This document shows positions 13,272 through 18,978 of a DNA stretch of 36,710 nucleotides, one piece after another (the stretch's first letter is position 1; the number at the start of each line of letters is the position of its first letter). Under the pieces are notes generated by a model, which saw only the letters and a program-made list of their open reading frames with translations, was not told the origin of the DNA and searched no databases. The DNA is taken from the NCBI GenBank assembly GCA_934725855.1, contig CAKVCL010000032.1:1-36710 (forward strand). The letters run 5' to 3'. Source of the stretch: an uncultured Cellulosilyticum sp. Its GTDB lineage: Bacteria; Bacillota; Clostridia; Lachnospirales; Cellulosilyticaceae. Both the position numbers and the translations under genes were made by a program.

Positions 13272-14006
13272 ATGAACAATTTAAAAAATAAAGTTGTAAA
13301 AGCATACGCAGAGAAGAAAATTGAAGATGTTCCAGTAAAGATTGAGGGAGTCAAATCAGATAGTATTGATGACGTAAGAATTGATATTGATGGCTCATGG
13401 TACGAGATAAGCAATTGTTATGGAGTTGTTGAAAGTGGCAGTTGCCAGGCTGATGCAGATCCTAATGAAATTCTTTCAAAATGGTTGGAAACTCATACCG
13501 TATGCGAAAAGTATTTTAACAAAGCAGTCTTTAGCTTAGAAAATGAGGAGTACAGACAACTTCAATTTGTTAAGCAAAGCAACGGTACATATTGGATGCA
13601 AGTGTATGATGATAGATACAAATTTATTAGTGAACTTAATACAGGTTGCCAATATGAGCATGAACTTAAAGATTACATTGAGTTAAATGGTAGTTTTAGA
13701 GTTGTTAAGGGGTTAAGCGTAGGAATACTTGAAAGTAAACATATAGGTAATTGCAGTAATAAGGGTATAAGCACTATGAACAGAAGCCTAATTTTGGAAT
13801 TAGATGATTGCAAAGTGTTTGAGGCACAATTTTTAACAGAAGTAATCACACTTGAAACTAAAGTGGTTCTAGGAAAAGAATATCAATATTGCAAGCCAGC
13901 TTATAGGAGAAAATTAAGTCACATGGCAGGTGGCACATTTGTATATACATCTGATTCACGTTTTCCTGCTGATTATCCATTAAGTTTGCATGATAGAGTT
14001 GAATGA
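13272..14006 (+). CDS. Unknown protein downstream of hammerhead 3
   Basis: AAAGGAAG lies upstream of ATG 13272. The product is 244 residues. An N-terminal lysine-rich helix is followed by a mostly beta protein with repeated WYEIS/YWMQVYDD-type strands and several cysteines (GSCQADAD, TGCQYEHEL, GNCSNKG). No signal peptide. Beta content, size and lack of motifs are similar to the protein at 12217, but I see no clear sequence similarity. The short stretch to 14107 holds a GGGA...TCCC hairpin (about 14020-14041) without a T-run. Confidence 0.65.
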   Translation: MNNLKNKVVKAYAEKKIEDVPVKIEGVKSDSIDDVRIDIDGSWYEISNCYGVVESGSCQADADPNEILSKWLETHTVCEKYFNKAVFSLENEEYRQLQFVKQSNGTYWMQVYDDRYKFISELNTGCQYEHELKDYIELNGSFRVVKGLSVGILESKHIGNCSNKGISTMNRSLILELDDCKVFEAQFLTEVITLETKVVLGKEYQYCKPAYRRKLSHMAGGTFVYTSDSRFPADYPLSLHDRVE

Positions 14007-14107
14007 AACTAGAGTCTAGGGAGTGCCATTAGTGCATTTCCCACTTAAAAATATTAGTAAATAAATGCTATAGAACAAATAACTTTTTTAAATCGTAGGT
14101 GGTGAAT

Positions 14108-14422
14108 TTGAAAGCTTGGATAAGAATTATGGATGACATGTATGTAATGAATGACATGGACCGTAAATGGATGTTATCTCATCCAGATAAAGCAAAGAGG
14201 ATATTAGAAGAAAAGCTTATTGAGGATGGATTAGCATTTGAAAGTGTTATAGAAACAAACATAGAGTACTGTGGTAAAGGCATTAAATCATTTAAGGAAC
14301 TTTTTGATTTAGATATTAGTGGATTTGAAGCTAAAGTATTGAGAGGGAAATCGAAAGAAAAGGACCAGATTGGAATTGAGGACATTATAAAGTTTAGACC
14401 AAGGGTAATAAGAAAAAAATAA
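14108..14422 (+). CDS. Unknown acidic/basic helical protein
   Basis: TTG 14108 is chosen because AGGTGG (14097-14102) is 5 bases upstream. A GTG at 14099 would lie within the ribosome binding site. The product is 104 residues, starting MKAWIRIMDDMYVMNDMDRK. It is helical and methionine-rich at the front, with a basic end (KSKEKDQIGIEDIIKF...RKK). Not recognised. It heads a run of closely spaced small genes to 15462 that start with TTG or GTG as often as ATG. Confidence 0.55.
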   Translation: MKAWIRIMDDMYVMNDMDRKWMLSHPDKAKRILEEKLIEDGLAFESVIETNIEYCGKGIKSFKELFDLDISGFEAKVLRGKSKEKDQIGIEDIIKFRPRVIRKK

Positions 14423-14448
14423 GAATTTGTGTGAGGGGGATGAATAGC

Positions 14449-14676
14449 TTGTACCAATATGGATATTGCGAAATAGTTTTAGAAGATTACTTGAAAAAAA
14501 ATAACATTAGTAAGAATAGCCTTGCAAAAAAAGCAGAGCTACAAAGAACACAGCTCAATGCTTATTGCAAAAATAAAGTTAAATGTCCAAGTGCTGATGT
14601 ATTAGCTAGAATATGCTGGGCACTAAATTGTGAAGTTGGAGATATAGTTCACTATATAAAACCTACAAGGGTATAA
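14449..14676 (+). CDS. XRE-family regulator (short HTH, YozG-like)
   Basis: GAGGGGG (14433-14439) fits a TTG start at 14449 (9-base gap) better than the ATG at 14440, which it abuts. The product is 75 residues. Residues about 10-70 match the compact Cro/C1-type HTH of small Firmicute regulators: LEDYLKKNNISKNSLAKKAE, LQRTQLNAYCKNKVK as recognition region, then VLARICWALNCEVGDIVHY. That C-terminal LA-IC-AL-C-VGD-I pattern is characteristic. The target is unknown. Confidence 0.75.
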   Translation: MYQYGYCEIVLEDYLKKNNISKNSLAKKAELQRTQLNAYCKNKVKCPSADVLARICWALNCEVGDIVHYIKPTRV

Positions 14677-14704
14677 TTAAAATCCAAAATTGTGAGGTGA
14701 GAGC

Positions 14705-14785
14705 GTGAACCTATTAATTTTTATATTTGTAATGACTGTAATGGTAGCTTACTTGGTTTGGCTTATGTGGCAAATGGATAAATAA
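14705..14785 (+). CDS. 26-residue single-span membrane microprotein
   Basis: GAGGTGA (14694-14700) precedes GTG 14705. The product starts MNLLIFIFVMTVMVAYLVWL and ends MWQMDK, one continuous hydrophobic span with a short charged end. Its leader (TTGTGAGGTGA) is the same as that of the next gene at 14811. This supports it being translated even though it is very short. Confidence 0.55.
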   Translation: MNLLIFIFVMTVMVAYLVWLMWQMDK

Positions 14786-14810
14786 AATTAGAGTTTGTGA
14801 GGTGATAAAA

Positions 14811-15050
14811 ATGTTAATGGCAGCTAAAGAAGCTAAAGAAAAGGCAAAGAGTTGTATCTCAGAAGAAACAAATATACAACTTTTAGAAGCTGAGAAAAGC
14901 ATAAATGAAGGCGTTGCTGATGGGAAAGAGTTTTGCTATTGCTATAAGTATTTGGGAAAGCAAGCAATTAGTAAGCTAGAAGAATTAGGTTATCGTGTTC
15001 AGAACTTATCTGATCAAAGAGATGGAACAATGTTTAAGATTAGTTGGTAA
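14811..15050 (+). CDS. Unknown protein, 79 residues
   Basis: ATG 14811 has GAGGTGAT (14799-14806) 4-5 bases upstream. A GTG at 14802 lies inside that site. The N-terminal half is a Lys/Ala/Glu-rich helix (AAKEAKEKAKSCISEE). The C-terminal half (KQAISKLEELGYRVQNLSDQ, then DGTMFKISW) resembles a helix-strand-strand fold common in small phage proteins. Not recognised. Confidence 0.6.
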   Translation: MLMAAKEAKEKAKSCISEETNIQLLEAEKSINEGVADGKEFCYCYKYLGKQAISKLEELGYRVQNLSDQRDGTMFKISW

Positions 15051-15075
15051 ACAAATCTGATTTTGTTGGAGGAAT

Positions 15076-15462
15076 ATGATAGATATTAAATTTAGAGCAT
15101 GGTTTGAAGAAGAAAACAGAATGATTGAATGGGAGCAATTACATTTAGAGAATGATGATTGCGGACTTATTGTATGGATAGGTGAAGATGGAAATAATTT
15201 CGGAACAGCTAGTGCTTATCCAATAGATGATTTTAAAGTAATGCAGTATACAGGTTTGGAGGATAAGAATGGTAAGGAAGTATTTGAGGGAGATATTGTA
15301 AAATATGATAGTGTAAGAACGGAACGGATATCATTTGATAATGCTCAATTTACGAGTGGAAATGATAGAGGCAGCACTCATTTTTCAAAGGGATTGGCTG
15401 ACATTTGTGAGATTATCGGGAACATTTATGAGAATCCAGAATTACTACATAAACAAAACTAA
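15076..15462 (+). CDS. YopX-family protein
   Basis: GGAGG lies upstream of ATG 15076. The 128-residue product has the YopX-family marks known from SPbeta and many Firmicute phages: IKFRAWFEEENRMIEW at the start, VMQYTGLEDKNGKEVFEGDIVKY in the middle (split here as VMQYTGLEDKNGKE and VFEGDIVKY), and IIGNIYENPELL at the end. The family is a small beta-barrel of unknown function typical of phage accessory regions. It is the last gene before a strong terminator, just ahead of the partition module. Confidence 0.9.
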   Translation: MIDIKFRAWFEEENRMIEWEQLHLENDDCGLIVWIGEDGNNFGTASAYPIDDFKVMQYTGLEDKNGKEVFEGDIVKYDSVRTERISFDNAQFTSGNDRGSTHFSKGLADICEIIGNIYENPELLHKQN

Positions 15463-15504
15463 TTTTATTCAAGGCAGATGATGTTTGAAAAGAATAAACA
15501 AATG

Positions 15505-15545
15505 GTATACAGCTTACACAAGTAGTGGCAGCTGTATACTTTTTT
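15505..15545 (+). terminator. Rho-independent terminator
   Basis: GTATACAGCT (15505-15514) and AGCTGTATAC (15530-15539) form a perfect 10-bp stem, followed by a T-run to 15545. Confidence 0.9.
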
Positions 15546-15560
15546 GAATTATCCTAGACA

Positions 15561-15630
15561 GTGAGAAGAATTGAGATATAATGAGTAAAAACAAGATAAT
15601 ATGAGATAAAAAAAGGAGAAATGAGAAATT
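15561..15630. repeat. 10-bp phased repeat array, candidate tubC centromere
   Basis: Seven consecutive 10-base units run to the start codon of tubR: GTGAGAAGAA, TTGAGATATA, ATGAGTAAAA, ACAAGATAAT, ATGAGATAAA, AAAAGGAGAA, ATGAGAAATT. TGAG falls at 15562, 15572, 15582, 15602 and 15622, always at the same phase. Direct repeats upstream of tubR are the TubR-binding centromere in type III partition systems. Here they overlap the tubR ribosome binding site, so TubR binding would also repress its own gene. Confidence 0.65.
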
Positions 15631-15871
15631 GGATAAGCTAGATTATGCAGTTCTTAATGTGCTTAACGAGCAAGAGGCAAATAGTAAATTAAAGGCTATT
15701 TCTATCGCAGATATTTTGGAAGAATTAAGCGTTAATGAAAAGACACTAGCAAGAAGAATTAAGGCAATTAATGAGCAGGGGTACATTGAGCAAGGATTGA
15801 AAGTTGGGAAAGCATATACATATTACATCACTGAGAGTGGTAAGAACATATTAGAGGAGGCATTGAAATGA
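15629..15871 (+). CDS. tubR: TubR-like winged-helix centromere-binding protein
   Basis: TTG 15629 has AGGAG (15614-15618) 10 bases upstream. The nearby ATG 15621 opens only a 6-codon frame. The 80-residue product is a compact winged helix: helix 1 LDYAVLNVLNE, then ISIADILEELSVNEKTLARR as the HTH, then wing strands QGYIEQGLKVGKAYTYYIT and a final helix. It is translationally coupled (ATGA) to tubZ and preceded by phased repeats. That is the organisation of type III (tubulin) partition loci. On sequence alone it could be any small MarR/PadR-like regulator. The tubZ neighbour makes TubR the best call. Confidence 0.75.
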   Translation: MDKLDYAVLNVLNEQEANSKLKAISIADILEELSVNEKTLARRIKAINEQGYIEQGLKVGKAYTYYITESGKNILEEALK

Positions 15872-16917
15872 AAAAAGAAATAGGAATTATTGCAGTAGGA
15901 CAAGCAGCAGGCAATATAGGACTTAAATTGCAAGAAAAAGGGTATAACGTGTTATTTATAAACGCATCAGATGAAGATTTGGAAACACTTAAACAAGCAA
16001 AATTCAAATACCATATACCAGGTGGAGAGGGATGCAATAAGAATCGTAATAAAGCCAAGGAATTGACGGTTGAAAATTTTGATGGCATTTATGGCGAGAT
16101 TGAGAGCAAGATAAAAGAAAGTTTCATCTATGTGATGTTTAGTGCAGGCGGAGGAACAGGGTCAGGTTCTTCACCGATGCTTATAGATTTACTTATACAA
16201 GAGTGCAATAAAAAAGTCGGAGCCATTACAATAATACCTGCTGAAAGCGAACCACTTAAGACTCATATAAATGCATATGAATGTATGCAAGAGTTGGCGG
16301 ATATTGATGGAATATGCAGCACAATTGTACTGGATAACAACGTGTGTGAAAATAAGCTATCCATTAATAAGGACTTTGTAGAAGCATTTGACTTAATGAT
16401 GGATATGCCTAGTCATAGGGATGTTAGAGGAAATATAGATAAAGCTGAACTTAAAGAGATACTTGAAACTAGAGGTATGCTAACAATAACAAGCACAGAT
16501 AAAAAAGATAATGTAGTAGCTGCTTTGCTTGAATCGTTTAAAAGCAACATATATGCACCTTTTGAGGGAGATAAAGTAATTAAATATGTAGGAATAGTAT
16601 CATCCAAGCAAATTGAGATGCAGGAAATAGAAAAGGAAGTCGGGAACTACTTAGACGTGTTTACAGGCTATGATAATGGACCAACTGTTTGTGTACTATC
16701 AGGACTAAGTTTACCGTTTAAACGATTAGAGGGCATAAAAGATAAGGTACTTAATTCACAGGATACAGTAAAGAGGAACTTAAAGGCTACAATGGAAAAC
16801 AAGTTAAAGGATAACATTAACTTTTTAGACGATGACAGTTTAATAAAGAACACATCCAATAAGAAAGCTAATAATGCTAAAAATGATATATTTGCTAAGT
16901 ACCGTAAAGCTAAATAA
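15868..16917 (+). CDS. tubZ: TubZ/FtsZ-like tubulin GTPase
   Basis: The product is 349 residues and starts with an ATGA overlap with tubR, with GAGGAGG upstream. The tubulin/FtsZ nucleotide fold is clear: AVGQAAGNIG near residues 8-17 (T1 loop) and the signature SAGGGTGSGSSP at 92-103 (T4, G94-G100), with IIPAESEP after it. The C-terminus is basic and disordered (NKKANNAKNDIFAKYRKAK region), as in TubZ tails that contact TubR-tubC. TubZ filaments treadmill to move plasmid or phage DNA. Length is close to the roughly 350-residue TubZ of phage c-st-type elements and shorter than Bacillus plasmid TubZ. It implies the island, or its ancestor, replicates as an episome. Confidence 0.85.
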   Translation: MKKEIGIIAVGQAAGNIGLKLQEKGYNVLFINASDEDLETLKQAKFKYHIPGGEGCNKNRNKAKELTVENFDGIYGEIESKIKESFIYVMFSAGGGTGSGSSPMLIDLLIQECNKKVGAITIIPAESEPLKTHINAYECMQELADIDGICSTIVLDNNVCENKLSINKDFVEAFDLMMDMPSHRDVRGNIDKAELKEILETRGMLTITSTDKKDNVVAALLESFKSNIYAPFEGDKVIKYVGIVSSKQIEMQEIEKEVGNYLDVFTGYDNGPTVCVLSGLSLPFKRLEGIKDKVLNSQDTVKRNLKATMENKLKDNINFLDDDSLIKNTSNKKANNAKNDIFAKYRKAK

Positions 16918-16930
16918 TAGATGAGAAAAT

Positions 16931-16972
16931 AAAAGTCGCTGCAATCTTAACTAAGATTTTAGCGACTTTTAT
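16931..16972 (+). terminator. Rho-independent terminator after tubZ
   Basis: AAAAGTCGCT (16931-16940) and AGCGACTTTT (16961-16970) are perfectly complementary, with an inner AATCTT/AAGATT stem. Ts follow. Confidence 0.9.
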
Positions 16973-16991
16973 TTGTATGGTTAAAATCCGT

Positions 16992-17019
16992 TTGACTCTA
17001 GTAGTGGGTCTGTTAGAAT
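16992..17019 (+). promoter_or_regulatory. Conserved island promoter, copy 4
   Basis: TTGACT (16992-16997), 16-base spacer CTAGTAGTGGGTCTGT, TAGAAT (17014-17019), extended -10 as in the other copies. It drives an XRE regulator instead of a hammerhead cassette. Confidence 0.75.
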
Positions 17020-17125
17020 GTACTGGAAGTACAAAATGAATTGCCAATAATTAAGAATGGTGGTGATGTAAAACTGAATAATGTAAATTATTGGTTTTGT
17101 TGAAGAATGGACAGGTGATGTAAAA

Positions 17126-17458
17126 ATGATGTTTAGTGATAGGCTACATAAGTTAATGTATGAAAAAGATATTACTCAAATCGAATTGTCGATAATGGCA
17201 GATACAACAGAAGCAACAATTTCACGCTATCTAAGTAAGCAGAGAGTGCTAGAAGAAAATAAGACGGTTATGATATTATGCAATATAGCAAAAGCATTAA
17301 ATGTGACTGTAGACAGTTTGCTAGGAATAGAAAAGGCAGAGCTAAAAACAGCAAACGCAGATGCAAGATTATTGGACTGCTATAACAAAGCTAGTGATAA
17401 AGAGAAAAAAGCTATCTGGTATATTCTTGAGGAATACAGTAAAGTTGACGTTGACTAA
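17126..17458 (+). CDS. XRE-family transcriptional regulator
   Basis: AGGTGAT (17113-17119) precedes ATG 17126 (a second ATG follows at once). The product is 110 residues. An N-terminal Cro/C1-type HTH at about 5-65 (DRLHKLMYEKDITQIELSIM, TTEATISRYLSKQR, then CNIAKALNVTVDSLLGIE) is followed by a helical oligomerisation region (LDCYNKASDKEKKAIWYIL). This is the usual layout of a phage- or element-type repressor. It is the last island gene before miaB and is expressed from promoter copy 4, so it may regulate the four matching promoters. That is inference. Confidence 0.85.
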   Translation: MMFSDRLHKLMYEKDITQIELSIMADTTEATISRYLSKQRVLEENKTVMILCNIAKALNVTVDSLLGIEKAELKTANADARLLDCYNKASDKEKKAIWYILEEYSKVDVD

Positions 17459-17480
17459 AAGCATACGCTTGACATATAAT
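17451..17480 (+). promoter_or_regulatory. Candidate promoter upstream of miaB
   Basis: TTGACT (17451-17456, within the last codons of the XRE gene), 18 bases, TATAAT (17475-17480). A terminator lies only about 15 bases past the expected start. This promoter would therefore give mostly a roughly 40-base transcript unless the terminator is read through. Confidence 0.45.
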
Positions 17481-17501
17481 ATAAATGGATAAGAGTAAGA
17501 G

Positions 17502-17529
17502 GCATCTACAATGTGTGGATGCTTTTTTT
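17502..17529 (+). terminator. Rho-independent terminator between the island and miaB
   Basis: GCATCTACA (17502-17510), loop ATG, TGTGGATGC (17514-17522), one G-U pair, then seven Ts (17523-17529). It separates the XRE gene from the miaB operon. Confidence 0.85.
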
Positions 17530-17553
17530 ATTTAAAAGGAGAAGATAGAAAAA

Positions 17554-18978
17554 ATGAGAAAAGAGATAGAGATAAGCACATCAGAGGCAAAAAGACAGGT
17601 GGAGATAATAAAAGTTTTAAGGCATAGAGTTGAGAATATGGAAAAATCTGTGGGTAGGAAATTATGCTACGCAATAGTAACCTTTGGATGTCAAATGAAT
17701 GCGAGAGATTCTGAGAAAATTAAAGGAATGCTAGAAGAGATTGGGTATACGCAAACGGAAAATGAAGATGAAGCGGATTTCATTCTTTATAATACCTGTT
17801 GTGTGCGTGAAAATGCCGAACTTAAAATTTATGGACGTCTTGGCGCACTAAAAGGCAAGAAAAGACATAACCCTAATTTAATAGTCGCATTATGTGGTTG
17901 TATGATGCAACAAGATGTGGTATTAGATACTTTAAAGAAAAATTATAACTTTGTGGATATCATTTTTGGAACCTATAATATTTACAAATTACCTGAACTT
18001 TTACAAACCCGTTTAGAAACAGGAGAAAATATTATTGATATTTGGGATTCTTATAAAGATATTGTAGAAGATTTACCAGATGCCAGAAAATTTGACTTTA
18101 AAGCCTGCGTCAATATTATGTATGGCTGCAATAACTTCTGTACGTATTGCATTGTTCCTTATGTAAGAGGAAGAGAACGTAGCCGTGAAGTAGCGGATAT
18201 TATCCATGAAATCAAAAATCTTGTAGCAGATGGTGTCACAGAAATTATGCTTCTTGGTCAAAATGTCAATTCATATGGTAAGAATTTAAATGAGCCCGTA
18301 ACATTTGCAGCTTTATTACAACAAATTTGTGAAGTTGAAGGCCTTAAGCGTGTTCGTTTTATGACCTCACATCCAAAGGATTTAAGTGATGAACTGATTG
18401 AAGTAATGGCTAAAAATGATAAGATTTGCAAGAGTTTGCATCTACCTGTTCAATCTGGAAGCAGTGAAATTTTAAAGAAAATGAATCGTCATTACACAAA
18501 AGAAAGCTATTTAGAACTGGTACGTAAGATTAAAGCTGCTATGCCAGATATTGCCTTAACAACGGATATTATTGTGGGCTTCCCCGGTGAAACGGAAGCA
18601 GATTTTGAAGATACGATGGCTGTTGTTAGGGAAGTGGGCTATACAAGTGCCTTTACTTTCATTTATTCTAAACGTACAGGCACACCAGCTGCTACTATGG
18701 AGAGTCAAGTGCCAGAAGAAGTAACAAAAGCACGTTTTAATCGTTTGTTAGAGCTGGTCAATGAAAAAGCAGCCGCAGCATTAGGCACTTATGTTGGACA
18801 AACAGTAGAAGTACTTGTTGAAGAAGTGAGTAAAAATAATCATGACATTTTAAGTGGTCGTACCGATACGGGGATCTTAGTCAATTTACCAGCTTCTAAA
18901 GACTTATTAGGACAATATGTGATGGTGAATATTACAGGAAATAAATCTCATTATTTAATTGGAGAGTTGGCGAGATAA
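17554..18978 (+). CDS. miaB: tRNA-2-methylthio-N6-dimethylallyladenosine synthase MiaB
   Basis: This radical-SAM methylthiotransferase adds the 2-methylthio group at A37 of tRNAs reading UNN codons, acting after MiaA. It has 474 residues. The N-terminal cluster cysteines are C46 (FGCQMN), C82 (NTCCVREN) and C116 (GCMMQQ). The radical-SAM motif is C192-x3-C196-x2-C199 (GCNNFCTYC). A TRAM domain covers about 410-474. Full family length with an N-terminal extension as in Clostridia. GGAG (17538-17541) is 12 bases from ATG. The first 50-65 codons use ATA and AGA/AGG like the island, and later codons use ATT and CGT like mutS. This suggests the 5' end came with the island. The stop directly abuts mutS. 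Confidence 0.96.
   Translation: MRKEIEISTSEAKRQVEIIKVLRHRVENMEKSVGRKLCYAIVTFGCQMNARDSEKIKGMLEEIGYTQTENEDEADFILYNTCCVRENAELKIYGRLGALKGKKRHNPNLIVALCGCMMQQDVVLDTLKKNYNFVDIIFGTYNIYKLPELLQTRLETGENIIDIWDSYKDIVEDLPDARKFDFKACVNIMYGCNNFCTYCIVPYVRGRERSREVADIIHEIKNLVADGVTEIMLLGQNVNSYGKNLNEPVTFAALLQQICEVEGLKRVRFMTSHPKDLSDELIEVMAKNDKICKSLHLPVQSGSSEILKKMNRHYTKESYLELVRKIKAAMPDIALTTDIIVGFPGETEADFEDTMAVVREVGYTSAFTFIYSKRTGTPAATMESQVPEEVTKARFNRLLELVNEKAAAALGTYVGQTVEVLVEEVSKNNHDILSGRTDTGILVNLPASKDLLGQYVMVNITGNKSHYLIGELAR

Noticed and set aside
1..17553. Search for an integrase, relaxase, capsid or terminase gene
   Set aside because: No such gene is visible in any frame, so the class of mobile element cannot be settled from this window.
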